From the NCBI RefSeq assembly GCF_028858725.1, contig NC_084764.1, positions 20,015,501-20,079,500 on the forward strand: a stretch of DNA of 64,000 nucleotides, written 5' to 3'. Origin of the DNA: Colius striatus. Its lineage: Eukaryota; Chordata; Aves; Coliiformes; Coliidae. The notes beneath the pieces are model-generated. The model ran no database searches. It was not told the DNA's origin and worked only from the letters and a program-made list of their open reading frames with translations. This document shows, piece by piece, positions 49,568 to 63,600 of the stretch (the stretch's first letter is position 1; each line of letters starts with the position of its first letter). Made by a program: the position numbers and the translations under genes.

Positions 49568-49789
49568 TTTCCCTTTCTGCGCGTGTTTTTCAGCATGGTC
49601 TTCGATTTTGTTCCTTCAGCGAGAGACACTCGACCTTGCCTTGCTGGTTTGTTTCCAACACTCACCCCTCCTCCGGATCTCCCAGGCACATCAGCTCCGT
49701 GCCTGTTTTATTAGCCTTAAAAAGGAGTGGGTGGATGGTAAAAAATAGAACTAAATACCACAGGACCCACCGAACGAGGTTGCAGTCGG

Positions 49790-50560
49790 CTCGAATCAGA
49801 GACGAACGACAGCCAGTGACCGCGCCATTTGTGGGGCAGAAGCAGCGACTCTTTCTCTGCAGGGAGTGCGAGGTGGGGCAGCTGGGAAGGCCTCAGCGCG
49901 CCGGTTCCGGCGGCGGGGAGCGCGGAGCGGCATGCGGGGGATACGAGCCGCCCCGCCGCCCGCCCTGCGCCTTCCCGGGGCGCCGCCGGCAAGACCCCTT
50001 TCACCGCCGCCTGCAGCCAGTCGAGCTCAGTTGCCCTCCCGCTAGAACGAGGGCAGGTTAAATCGCCGCCGAAACATCGGTCCGTTAAATTGACCTGAAA
50101 GAGCCCAGCCTTGACTCTGCGCAGGGGTCTCGTAAAGTCAAGGCGAGAGCTCTTCCTCCCCTCTTCGCTGTGGAGAGAGATGAAACTCTCTTCGTAGGTC
50201 TGACCGTTGATTTATAAAATAGATCGACACGCACTCAAGCACAGCTACATCCCGTAAGGTCCGGACAGCAGTTTCTAGCCCCGCTGGATCTACCTAGCGA
50301 AAAGGAAGCAGCTCAGCCTCAGCTCCTCCTTTCCCATCCCAAAGTAACTATAACAGGGCGAATCAAACCGCGGACAAGTGGCAAGAGAGCTTCTGTGCTG
50401 CTGCCCTGTCCCGTCCGCTCACCCTTTTATTTCAAACCCTCCACCCAAGTTTCGGCTGCCGGAGCTGTGGCTCCCCGCACCCTCGGGGAGAATGGCCGCC
50501 CCGACAGCGTCCTGCCTAGGCTGCCTCTAGTGATGTGTTCGTTTACCTGGTGATGCTGCT
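49790..50560. promoter_or_regulatory. CpG-rich region
   Basis: CpG density peaks at 49850-50060 and again at 50410-50515. ORFs here are short and compositionally biased, with no recognisable domain. It is likely part of the extended NKX2-1 upstream CpG domain. Confidence 0.5.
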
Positions 50561-50929
50561 TAGTAAAATGCTCGAGTTAAAACGAAATGCTAAGGAGTAG
50601 AGCAGAGAAGATGAGATGCGTTTTGCCTGGTGGAAGCATTTTCATGAGAAAGGCACGGTCTTCACCCCGTGTTTGCAGAATGCGGCTATACGGACGTTCC
50701 TTCAATAGCTTCTGACCCCACACAATCCATTTGATAACACTCGAGAGGTGGAAGAATGGGAGACTTTGTCAATCAAATGGTGCCAATCCCAATGGAAACG
50801 GTGCCACCAAGACCGCAGCTCGTTTCCTCATCAACTGGATTGCGAGGGCTGGGAACTCAAGGATCAGCTTTTGAAAGTGCGCACAGGGCTCTCCAAAGAC
50901 AACAATGTCGTTTTTATACGAGCTGCTGT

Positions 50930-53900
50930 GCCTTCCCAAGGGGAATCAAATGTGTTCGGCCCGCCCGAGCCGCTGCAGGGCTACAGCTTTGCCTTGCCAC
51001 CCATTTAGCTGGCCAGGAGACGCGGCGGGGGGCATTTCTGCCTGGGCTGGTGCCCAACTCGGCTCCTTGCCCCAAACTGCTGTTCCCCTCCTTCAGGCAC
51101 TTGCAGCTCCCGCGGTGGCTCTGCGCCGTTCCTCCCGGAGCGGAGCCCACGCAGGAGCGTGTCCCCGATCCAGCGCAGCGCTTAAGTATGTACTTAAATG
51201 TTAGCGGCCGGCTGGGCTACCTAACATCCCCAGGGTACCTGGACTGTGAGGGGAGAGAGGAAGAGTCCCACGCAACCCGCAGGCAAATTCTTTCTCAACA
51301 AGGGAGATAGTTTCTAGGCGCAACCTCTTGATACAAAGGCATAAAGGGCTCCCTGTGGGCCAGTTCACGGGTGCATGTCTGGCTGCGTCAGCACACGAAG
51401 CAATCTCTACTCAGCCCGGCCACTCCCGCTCCCAGGTCAGCCCTGCCTGCAGCCTTGCCCTCAGCCGTGCATCCTGCCTTGCCGCGGTGAGCAGAGCTCG
51501 GCGGGCTTTGCGCCCGGGCCCGCCGTTTCTAGAGAACTCTGTTAAAGTACGTAAGACCAGAGCTAGGACAGAACTCTTTCCTCTCTCCTGGTCATTAGCA
51601 CAACTCTAACTCATCCACAAAGATATTTAAATTACACTCCCAAAGCCCCGGGCCTGGAAAAGGGGCATGACCGAGGGGGCTTGTTGCAACTCTCCCCATT
51701 CCACCAGGGCCAGCTCCTAGAAACCCCAGCATTGCTTTTCTGTGCATGGCAGCGTAACACACCTCCTGTCCCCCTATCAACCTCCCCCCTTCCCCAAAGT
51801 GGAAGATGTGCCCAGCTGGGAGGGAGGGAGCGTAGCGGCGGTTTCCGCCGTGACCAAGTAGGGCGGATCTGTGTGGCTGTCACTGCGGGCAGGGCGCCGG
51901 GAGCCGCTCCCTGCCTGGACAGCACATGCTTGGGCGTGTAAGGCAGGAGTCCTGCCCAGGCGCGCTCCCTGCGAGCGCTCCCAAGGCACAGAGTACTCGC
52001 GATGTGTGCGGGGGAAACTCTTGCTGTGGCTCATGGGGACAGTTTCCCGCTGTGGGAAAGCCCCCCTGCCCTGGTTATGTCGTTCAAGAGGGAGAAACCC
52101 CACAATACACCCTTCGAAATCTCTTCTCCTGGCGTGGGAATCTTAAGAAAAAGAGCCAAACCACTACAGGCTAAAGTGAAAATCCTCACCCATCCGCAGC
52201 GCACGCACAGTTGCTCCTCCAGCTGCTCAGGGCGTGGAGCATCTCGCATCTGGGGTTCCTGAGGGGCACCTCACCACCAGTCCCCGGCGGCCCCGCTCGC
52301 AAGGCTCCGTGTGAGGGCAGCGCTGCCTCTTCGCAGCTCTTTTCCCTCCTTCCCCGCTTCCCGGTGGACGGCTGAGCCTTCCTGCCCTAATCATTCGGCA
52401 CCCCCTCGTCTTTTCCTTTGCCGGGCCGCTCCTGGCCAAGAGGACCAGGGTGGGGCCAGGTACGGGGTGCCAGGGCAGGGCTCCCGGAGCCGCCGCGGCG
52501 GGCGGAGGGCTGCTGTGCCAGGGCGGGGGCGGCGAGGCTTCGGGGCACGCCTCGTCCCGGCGGCCACTCAGTGCCCGTCCGCGGCTGCCCCGCCTGGAGA
52601 CCCAGGGGAAAGGGCTGTTAGTAGGCAGGAGTACCCTGATAGCCTTGGGTGGATGGCAGCAGCACTCTCGTTGTCTGACACCCCCTTCCCCCCAATCCTG
52701 GCACCGTTATTCGCAGATGCCCTCCGCATCTGGCTTGCTTAATGTCAGTAGCCTGTTACTGCCGCGACACTGTCCGTACACACATACGAGACTTATCGTT
52801 GTCCCGAAACATCCTGGATACACCCAAACCAGAAGGGGTTTCTGAGGAAGATGTCTGGAAAGTGACCTTTTGCAGAAAGTTGTTTCATAGAGGAAGTTAA
52901 AAATATAGGCATGGGTTACATAGATACAAATGCATACGCAAATACTTGTTATCGGTGCATATTAACAAAGAGAATGCTGCCGGGATCGATCTCTTTATCT
53001 GGTTTTAGATACAGTCATTAGTATGTTGAGTTAGATAAGGTTAGGAGTTAGGTGCGTTTAAATGTATTCCCGACATGCCTACACACCACATTCACACACA
53101 CAAACACGTGTGGGGTGACACCTCCTGCAGCGGGTATGCAGGAGTGAGTATTTACACATACATTCATAGTCCTCAACGCTGTCGTCTCTAAGTGTTTCCA
53201 AAGGAGCTCAGCTTTTAAAGCGAGTCACCTCGCCGCCCTCTCCTCCCTTTCCCTCGGCCTCCCCGAGGGCTCCGCCGGGGCCCAGGTCGCCAGCGCCGCG
53301 TCCTCAGCGGCGCCGGGGAAAGGGACGCGCGACTCCCGGGTGGGATTGGACGCAGGGCCCACGGACACGCGTGTGTCGGTGGGCGCAGAGCGGAGGGGCA
53401 AACTGTCAGCTGGCTACAGGGACTCCATTTACCGCAGCCCGTTTTGGAGGCTGGGTTCCGAGGGGCTGGCAGCGGCGGGCAGGGACAGGACATGTTGCCA
53501 GCTACCCCCTGGGACTAGTCTATCTGTGTAGGCTACCCGGTCGAGGGCTCGGAGGAGCTGTCAGCCGCCCAGGGCGTGCTGTGGAGGCTCCGCGCCCTCC
53601 TGAGCCCTCGGGGCTGCGCGGAGGTGGCGGCCGAGCCCGCTCACCCGCGTCCACCGAGAGTACGTGCACTGGCGGGAAGGCGACCTTTCCCCCTCGACCT
53701 TTCCCTGGGGGTAACCAAAGCTCCCTTTATTTTCAATGTCAATTCGGAGTTTGCCTTTTGTTCCAGGCTACCTCTCGCTTCCAGGGATACGGGTGGCTCC
53801 CCGCTGGCTCGGGGAGGGGCGAGCGGTTGCAAAGATATCTCATTTAAAAACGACAATGGGGCCCTCTCGATCAGCCCGGGTGGTGTCCGAGCTTTATTTT

Positions 53901-54570
53901 AGGGCTGGGGGGAAGGGAATTGTTTGCTTTGCTTTTGTTTTCACAGCAAAACTCGAGGGCAAGTTACAGGAGGGCTACGAGGAGCCCGACCCTTCCTCAT
54001 TGCGTCAAGGTACCGGACAGGGCCACCCAGACGAAAGCCGGCACATCCACCGGCATGCCCACGGCAGGCTGGGAACCCGCGCAAACTGCACTGCCTCAGG
54101 CAGATCTGTCCGCAACTGCACTGTTGTCACTGATTTTGGAATGACTGAGCGCTTCGGTCCTCAAAATATTTTTTAACCTTCCCTCTACTCCCTGGTCTGT
54201 GACTTGGTCAGGCTCCCAGGGCCCTTAATTCAGAAAGCGGTTGTCAGTTGCCCCGTGTGCCCTTAACTGTTTGGGGCGTTTTCTGTTTGCTTCTTTGTTT
54301 GTTTTTTTGATTGTTGTTGTTTTGTTTTGTTTTGTTTTGTTTTGTTTTGTTTTGTTTTGTTTTCCCACGGCAAGGGCAGTGGCTGCAAGGGGGGACGCTG
54401 CCTTTGCGCTTCCGCGGCTCCAGCTCCAGACGTGGCGGGCCGGGACGCGGCCCCGGGGCGGGGGCGACCCACAGCAGCCTCCGCCGGTCGCCGGGGGAAG
54501 CGCAGCGCCGGGCCCGCGCCGCGCCGACCGGAGCTGTCACTGCCCTGCCGACCTGTTGCTGCTGTTGAAA
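50930..54570. promoter_or_regulatory. extended CpG-island domain upstream of NKX2-1
   Basis: Alternating CpG islands (about 50960-51230, 51840-51990, 52240-52620, 53215-53700 and 54370-54560) are separated by moderately GC-rich DNA. Many open frames occur, as expected when stop codons are rare, but none shows a homeodomain, paired domain or other family motif. I infer a regulatory or Polycomb-type domain, possibly with unannotated non-coding promoters. Confidence 0.45.
54319..54363. repeat. (GTTTT)n pentanucleotide microsatellite, 9 units
   Basis: Nine perfect GTTTT units follow a short GTT run. It lies on the left edge of a small CpG island. No link with a gene is seen. Confidence 0.95.
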
Positions 54571-54659
54571 TTTCTCCCCGACCAAGACAAAAACGAACAA
54601 ATGAGGAAACAGAATGGCATTTTACTCAATCGTCCTCATAGGAGACCAGTGTAATGATG

Positions 54660-57600
54660 TAGATATTAATCCCTCTTCAGTGTGCATAGCTCCAGATCTA
54701 GAGGGAAGGATTAGCTTATTTTAATGTTGCTACAGCTTCTCCTCAGCACCCTCCTGTAGACAGAGCTTGGCCTCTGAGCAAGATTCTTCCTCCTTTATGG
54801 GAAAGTATCTGCAATTTGCCTGTTTAAGGATCAAGAGGAGCTGTTTAATAATTTGTGTTTGTTCCAAGTGTTTGTTTTTGAGCAACACAGTCAAAAAGTT
54901 TCAGATTGTGCTCTTGACAGGTCACAGTCACACACAAAAGATTCTTGCTCCAAAACTGCCTGTTGGGAGTGACTCTGCCTCTTCCTCATCGGCTTCCTGC
55001 CCCCTCGGCAGCCATGAGGGCTGAGCTCAGTTTCCCCTCTGCAGGGACAGCCTGGTTGTGTGGAGTGAATCTGCTGTTCCCTTGGGGGCTAAAGTCCTCA
55101 GGCAGAGCTGAGTTAGTGAGCTGGGCTGGTGGGACAAGACTGACCCAACTGCTTACTGTGAGGGGTAGATAGATTTTTTTATTTCTTGCATGAGCCTTAA
55201 AATCAACATTTACCCCGAGTTGTAAAAAAATCCCCCAAAACCAAACAAAAGACCCCACTCCCAACAAACCTGTAATTCAGTCTGTCTTGATTTTCTTCTG
55301 CTCCTTTCCTGGGAGAGATGACACAGGTTTCCTAGGCAAAGAGGACCATTTCAGAAGCCCAAGGGCAACTCTAAGGATGTTTCAGAAGTCTCCTTTTCAC
55401 TTCTTGGGAACCAGAGTCTCTGGGAAGATCATGCCCTCCGTCTGGCTAGTACAACTGGTAGGTCTAGTTAAAAGCTGATGTAAAAAGCTTCAGTACAAAG
55501 GAAGCCATTTGTAGGAAAACTCAACAATGAACTTTATTGGTCCTGCAACCAAACCCATTAACAAAGCTGTACTCTCTGCAGCATTGTTTCCAGGCTTGGG
55601 TTTTGTTAACCAGCTACTGACATATATATGGCCCAGGGCACTGATGTAACAGGTGCATTCCTCTTGCCAGGAAAGGGTTCGGTTCAGTTACCAATTTCAG
55701 TTAGCTCCGTTTTTAGGTACCACTCTTTTGAGTTTCCTGTAAATAGGGTCTAAAATGTTCATTGTACAGTGGGATGTATGCATGGCACACATGGGAGGGA
55801 AGCTCTGCCACAGAAAGAATTTGACTACTCTTTCATCACCTTAGAGGTGATGGGTGAGACATCCTGGAGGCCAGATCAGTCTTCATCGTCTGGACTACCC
55901 TGCAATGCTGTATCTTTCAAAGAGCACCATAAAACCAGTAGATGTTGGTACCTGGATTGCCATACACAGCTATGGAAGGAGAGTCCCTCTATTTTATACA
56001 AGCAATGGAGATGTGGGACAGTGAATTACAACTGTTTGCAATACTGAATTAATACTGGGCTCAATGAGTGTCTGCTTTCCTGTTATTGCATACAGCCCAT
56101 ATCCTTGCTCAAATAGTGGTGTTTTTACTCACTGACATTCACTCTGCCAAACTGTTGATCTGAGCTGCACATTATTGGATCTGCCAGGATGTTTTTCTTG
56201 CCAAGGAAGGTGAAGCAAAGTACATAAAAATCTTCCACCTTTTCCTTCTCCCACAAAGACTTGTAACCTGTCAAAGAAAGTATGCAGTTGGAAAGGGACT
56301 TTTTGCCTGCTCTTGCAGCTATATGAAGAATAGTGCTGCTTCTAAACAAGCTGCTCTTACTATAATCAGCTGACGGCTACATCTTCCTCTGTTGCCACTG
56401 GCAGCAATGTCTCTTTTCTTTGGATGTGTTAGTGATCCATTGAGCAGGATTCTTTGGCTCCCATATTTCTAGGGAATGGGTAGCACAGTTCTGCGTGCAA
56501 TGGAGTGCTGACCAAAATGTTTCATAGATGTAACAAAAGATGGACTCAGCATTGCAGAGCCTTTCTGGAGTTGATGAGCACAAAGGAAAGAACAAAGCTC
56601 AGTTTGAGGTTCAGTTGAGTTGAAGGATCAAGAGTTATAAAACAAAAAACAAAGCTTATTTGTATTGTAACCTAAAAAATGCACTGAAGAAGTTTCCAAA
56701 GGTCCAGAAGCATTTTACCTTTGAATTAGAACAGCACTTTCCATTCAAATAAAAGTCCTAAAACATGTGCTAAAACAAGTCCTTGCTAGTAGCTCTATTT
56801 TCTGTTTCCCCAGACATTACTCATTATTAGCATTCTACTGCAGAAGAGTCTCCATGTAGCAGGACTGTCTTCTAAATTACTTTGGATGATAGACATAATG
56901 AAGTTAAAAATCTCACTCATCTTTTCCCTGTCATAAATGAAAGCACATATTATACTCATTCAAAAAAATAGCTAATCATAGAGTCAGGTTCAAGTTACGT
57001 TTTTAATGTAGAAATGTTTATGCTGAAAAAGCCTAGATACTTTCTTGGAAGTAGTTTAATGATGTAAAATAGTCCATTAATGGATTTTGACTACTGTGCA
57101 GTTTTTAAAATAATGTCCCTTACAATGAGTTGCTTCATCATTCCTTTATGTGCTTTACTTATTTCAAATTCCAGGGAAAGAAGACTGCTAAGCTAATATA
57201 ATGAGATAATATCCTTCACTGGCATAAGTAAGGCTGCTTCCCACACTGGTAATTATACATACTCCATTTCCACTACTGGAACCAGAATGAACACTCTACA
57301 GCATTTTACTGTCTCTGAATAACATTAACTGAAAAAGAACCCTGGTGAGTAACTTGTTTACCTATTAATATTGAGGGAAGCAACCTGAGTTGGCTGTCCT
57401 TGAGTCTGTGGAGTCAAACTCATTTGGTGAGCACTTAACACAGGACTAAGGAGGAAAACCATTTTGCCATCTACATACAATACTTGCTGTGCTCGATCTG
57501 CCACCACATAGGCATGCCATCTTCAGGTTCTGCATGCCCTGCATGTTGCCAGAAGGCAAGGATTTGTCCAGTTGTGAGATACGAGCTTAATAGGTGAACA

Positions 57601-60600
57601 AACTTGACAGTTCCGTGCCATCTTCTCTGTAGCATCTTACTGAGTATTTACAGTCTCAGTGTGAGAAAAGGAAGCATTTTATGCCTATTTTGAGATGACA
57701 TAAGAGGCAAAGATTTAGCTCATAGGTGGATCTAATGTCATAAGTCTGCTCTTCTAGAAACTTGTTCTGACTGATCAATGGAGGCAAGTCCACGTACTGC
57801 CTATCTGCCTGCACTGACCTCTCTGGAAGCACAGCTAGCCCAGTTTGCTGTGGAGGCTGAGAGGCAGGATTTCTTGTAAAAAACACATGCACAGTCAGAG
57901 CATCTCAATGCTGCAGGCAAATGAAGCTCACAGTGTTCTCTGTGCCTGCACTGGCAGAGTGCAGGAAAAAAAAGTTGAGGGGAAAAACACGGCTGACCCA
58001 GCAGCTCTGCAATCTCTCCTTATGGGACTACAAACAGGGCTGCAGGCAGTGCTACAGGAGCACGTCCATTCCGCCATCACACGCAGGCAGGGGTCCATCC
58101 TGCCACTTTGCCACCTGTGGCCCAGGACTCCCCCAGAGTGAGAAATAAGGATTGCATTTATATTCCATGGGAAGAGTCTCTAGTACTCACAGCCTTTAAA
58201 GCTTGTACTGCAAACCTGTCAAAGAGCACTTGCTTTTCATTATTACATTTTGGTGCTTTTTCAGTGAAAAAGCTTTGTCCTGAATGCATCCTGGAAACAT
58301 CAAATGGAAATACATATTACATGAAGCAGGGTTTCCAAACAGATCTTCCTTTGGGTACTGCTTGCTGCAGCAGCCCTCACTTCTGGCAGGGACAGCAGCT
58401 GGAGCTCTGCGTGACAGCTGTGACCAGGGCTTCCAATAGCAATGCTAGCACTGACTTCGTACAAGCCCTATGCCTCTTCTCATCTTACCTCCAGCTCCTC
58501 AGCCTCTCATCAATCCTCCCCCAGCACTAGGATGACAATCATAAGCTTCCTAATATTTCCTGAGCCATGTTACCTTTTTTTTTCTCCTCTTCCTACTGTC
58601 CCACTTTCAACAGCTGACCAGCACTGTCAGTGTACTGGCAAGAGCTGGCTTCGGTGGCAGAGGCTATGGGACAGCTTGTGTACAGGTACCAGCTCCACAA
58701 CTGAGCATCTGTCTACATAACAGAGCAGTTTGAGTGCCAGCAGTACTATATAGCTGCAGGATCTTCATGCCTAGGACAATTGTGAATTAGAGTGACCAAC
58801 CACTTTGGAAAAAAGAAAAAAGGTATCTGAAATGTTTGTACCTCTGCAAAATGTGGGTCTTTGAAGGAATTTTTCAATTAATTTTGGATGCTCAGCTGTC
58901 CATGGCCTGTTCCTTGCAAGGCATAATGCTCTGCTGAATGTGCAGCCCCTTGAATTGATGAGCTCTAAATTTTCTTATTCTAAGTCATGATGTATCCTAT
59001 GTTTATCAAAAATGACTGTAAATGCAGGACTTTGCCTTTCTCTCAATCTGCATGTCATTCCTTTAGAAAGCTTGAAAATATTTTTCTTCTGGTATTTATT
59101 CATTTTACTGTGTTGTATATCCAATTAGACTGCCCTGCTGTGGAAATGAGAACAGTTCCACCTCCCTCATGCACAGCTCCATTTCTCTTCAGTTTTATTT
59201 CCCTTGAGGTCACTGTTAGGTGATGATATGCAGTAATGTCTCCAGTGAGGTACTGTTTCCATTAGCTTTCCCCTTCGGAGGTGGTCAGGGGTCTGAATTC
59301 TTAGATGATTTCTTTTATTTGCTACTTAGAAAATAAGGTTCCGTTCTGATCCCTCTTCTACACAGAAGTGTTCTAGTAAGACAATATAATTTACCTCTGG
59401 TTTTAAAACAAGAAGTATGTTTTGGTGGATGATTTTTTAAATCAGCATTCAATACTATTTGTATAAAAATGGTTATAAAAGGAGTAAGAAAACACATGGT
59501 TGAACATAGCATGCAACATCCATACAATCCTGTTAAGAAGACCACAGAAAATGCTCTCAGACACATTACATGAAATGCAGTAAGAAAGCAAAAAAAATGC
59601 GTTCTCCTGTGGAGCACAAAGCATTTTCTGTAGATGGGGAAATGTATAAGCTACATAGTAAAGTGATGCAATTAGTTCAGTAGATGTAATCTTTGCTGAA
59701 TCAAACATGATTCAACATCCAATATGCTTTTGGTTATGCTATTTTGGCAACCAACTTTGAAGAAGGAAATGAGACAACAGAACCCAAGTACAGCAGGTTC
59801 CCATTCTTCCTCAGTGAAGGGTCATTTGAAAGTTTATATTCTTTTGAGCACTGATTTTTTTTTTTTTTCCTGATCTTGAAATTCTGATGTGCAGGGGCAC
59901 TTCAGGGCTTTGCTGCACTTCAGCTTACAAGAGTGATTATTTCCTTAAAGTTAATATTACTTGGTAGCCTTATATTGGCTCTTCACACTCCTTGAGGCCC
60001 ACGGAAGGGCTTTGCAAAAAAATCTGGAGACAAACGGCCCTGTACTTCATCATCATGGACCTTGAGTAAACTGTTGTGGAAGTTGATTTGCAGACAAATT
60101 AGGGATAACATCTCAGGCAAATCCCTGACCCAGAAGTTTAGAGGAGGGTGTTTAGACATACAGTGACTGTTACTGGAAAATGAAATTTATTGCTTATATA
60201 GTCAAACCTATAGATACCAGAGCTGGGGTGAATTTCAACTGTCAGTCTGTCATTTCACTCCCACAAATCTTTATCTGTTTCAATACAGAAGCAAAGACAG
60301 TATCAAATGTCAAGGTTTTTTTCAGAGACAGAAATTTCACCAGAACTCCACAAAAGGTCTGGGTTCAGGAGAACAATTTATTTGTTTTCTGTGAGACAGA
60401 AATTTCAGTTTGCAATCATCTTAAATTTCAGTAAAAAAACTCAATTGGCCCAAATTCTTAAAATTGTTTTGAGTAACTAAAACCCCATGAGAAAACCTAA
60501 TATTCTACTTCCTTCTGGGCAGCAGAAAGCTGGGGGAAAAAACTCTCAAACTGTACATCTGACTAGCGGATGTTTGACTGAGGTCTGATCCATCATACAA

Positions 60601-63600
60601 ATTAAGTCTTTAGCACAACCTTTTCCTTCCAGTATGAATAACTGATGTTCATTTCCAAAGCTGATCAGAAAGAGAATGAAATTGGTCATGTTGTCACCAC
60701 AATAGGACTAACCAGGTCTTGTTTAGCATCAGGAATGTTATTGCTGCTTTCCAGGCCCTGAAAGCTGTGTGATCTTCCTTTGCCAGTCAATGTCTACATT
60801 TGTTGACTGGCAGGGAAGGGCTTCATTTTCAGCTAGTAGGGAGTTTCGTATTCAAAGCCTAGCATGGTTTAGTTTCTTGCTCCAGAAGACATATAGTTGG
60901 GAATGGATGTATCTGGGAAGCAACTACAATCAGAATCTAGGCAACTATTGGTACTATATACTACCTATTTGTGTTTATAGACGTTCTGACATCATAAACT
61001 GTAGAACTCTTTTGAGCAGTATAGAGTCTGATCAAGCCATGTTATTTCATTGGATTAGAAAGTCTTCACATAATCATTACACTGGATTGACTACATTACT
61101 CATCACTGCTGTGGCAAGACTGAGGCATTGCCAAAAGCAGGAATCTTATTTCTCCTAGCTGGGCAATAGCCCTTTCTCCCCAGAGGGATGTTGCAGAGTC
61201 TTGTGAGGTCACCTGTGGTATAGCGTCAGGGACTGGTGGCATTCCAAGGATGCTTTGCTCTAGCAGATCCAATGAAACAGATCTTTATAGTTTTTATTTT
61301 TTTAAACATATTCCATCTCTATTGATCTACAAATAATCAAATAAAAAGTTTTAGTGTTTTCTTTTTAGTGATTTTCCCTCCATGCATATTGGATTTCTTC
61401 AGTCTTTTTAAATAGTATTATTGAATTTTGCTTTAAAAACGATCTTCCAAAATGCTTAGTTTTCTGCAGGGAATCAGAATGCCTCTAGTGTTTTTGTCTT
61501 TCATTGAGAAACAAAAACCAGTGTCTTCATACTAGGCAAGTATATTATCCTTTTATGTGGTGAACTAGACCATTCTGTACCATCACTTTTAAACAGAGCA
61601 TTGTGGAATACCTTGGGTAAAACAACCCATAACCACACTATAAACTGTCATAAAACATCTGCTAGCTTTAATTTACTACTGAAACATATAAAGCTCCTTT
61701 GTTTCTTGTTTTCAAGCCACCAGCTCCAGATGTGTAAGTAAATGTCTTCTCATTTTTCCATGGGAATTGTTTTCTATGCAGTGTTACAAGGGGCTTTATT
61801 CTTTTTACAGTATAATATTTGTTTGAATTAGTTATCTAAATGAATATTAGGTAAAGCTCCTCACTTTCAAACCTTCCTGTCTTTATAGGCACTAATAACT
61901 CCCACTGATCTCACAGAGTCACACATAGAAAATGGGTAGAGACCTGGTAGTAGCTACTATTGCAACTGACATCATCATCATTCTTTTTGTTTCTTTCTTT
62001 AACTTTAAAAGCAACTCATCTAATAAATATTAATTTTCTTCTGTGATTACCTCTTCTTTTAGCTGTTACTTTCTGTTGCCAAGCCTCCTCCTTCTGGTGT
62101 TATCTGTGTGTGTGAGTTCTCTCTCTTGGTTTCGTGACAGAAATCTGAGGACATCAAGTCATAATCCAGGAGAAAAGAGTTTTGTGATCAGGAAGGACAT
62201 ATAGTTGTGAAGTATGTTTCTATTCCAAATCCAGATGCACGTCCACTTGTAAGAAACCCACAGAACTGGTGAACCCAAGAGAAAAGGAGTCAAAGAGCAA
62301 GTGGAACATATGAGTAAAAGCCTTTTTAGAGAGACGGCTTTATTTTTGTTGCTCAATGGCTGCATGAGTTTCTCAAAGGGCCTTTAAACAGTCTTGAAAC
62401 TAGAAAAGTATGTCCAGCCATTTGTGCAGTGGAAGAGTCAAGCTGTACTAGGGGGATTCCCTGTGCTGAGACAGGCTCAGGGAGCTCCACTTCTCAATTT
62501 ATTTACGTCTGGTGTATAGCTTTAGCTTTTGGATTGGCTCCAGGTGAGGTATCTGCTACTTGTGGTCATTCACATGTACTCCAATTCAGCTATCTTTGGC
62601 CTGGAAAACTGGGTTTACTCTTGTCTTCATATAGCCTGAGAGGCATGTGAAAAGATGGTGTGACTGACTTTCAGCCAGAAGCCTGATGAAATACTTACAA
62701 CAAAGACTACCATGGGGACTTAGGGGAGAATGCTCCTTTGGCTTGTTTGTGGAGATAAGATTTTTGTGGGGCCCTGGGAGAAAATTTGGCTTTTCCATTG
62801 GTATGGGACTTGATTCAATGTGACTGAAGATTTCCATGAGTGTTTGAATCCAACACTAGAAAAAAATACTCTCTAGTATCCACCTACATGATAATGTCCC
62901 TCTCCAAGTGATTGTATGAGAGAGGAACACATAAGCTTTATACTTTTAAATGATCCATAGTCACATGTTTCTTTCAAGGTTAGGGTTTTTTCTGGTAATC
63001 ATTTCATTAAAATTCATTCTTGCTGCATCTCATTTCTTTTCCACATCAGGTGCTTGATTTTTCTCTTCAGAAAAGGGCAGCTTTCCTTACTCTCCATCCA
63101 TGTGCATAGCAGAGTCAAAGGGCTGAAGTCTGAAGGATATGTGGCTGGAATATAACTTTATATTGACTTTAGTAGTTACTCCTGGAGTACTTGAGAGAAA
63201 AGTCAGGGACATGTTATTTTTAACAAAGCAAAACCTTTGTAGTACAATATAGCATGTGTCAGAGAGTGTTCATTCTTTAAAAGTACTCTTTTATTGTTTG
63301 CAACCTCTTGCTAGCTGAAAACTTTGATATTTTGCTGGATTTTTCCTTCTCATTCCCAGTTTTGCAGTTCTTCTCTACACTAGGCCAGACTCAGAAACTC
63401 TTCTGAATCACTCCATCTGGTAGCTCTGATGGTCTCCTGTGACTGACTAATTTATCTGTGTACTTACAGAGGAATCATGAGTAAGAGACAACAAACTTGA
63501 ACTCTGACATTTCCAATTGCTCAAATATATAATTTTAATGAGCACTAAATTTGATGGAAAATGCAGTGCCAGTTTTCATTATAGTATCCATGTGTGGATT

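Noticed and set aside
50756..51310. 184-codon plus-strand ORF in the upstream CpG domain
   Set aside because: It overlaps other long frames (50748..51008 and 50905..51204), has no motif and sits in GC-rich DNA.
40079..54363. CAAAA-rich tracts left of NKX2-1 and GTTTT-rich tracts right of it, suggesting strand mirroring around the gene
   Set aside because: Only a handful of tracts, and exceptions exist (T-rich at 41750-41787); not enough to claim a pattern.
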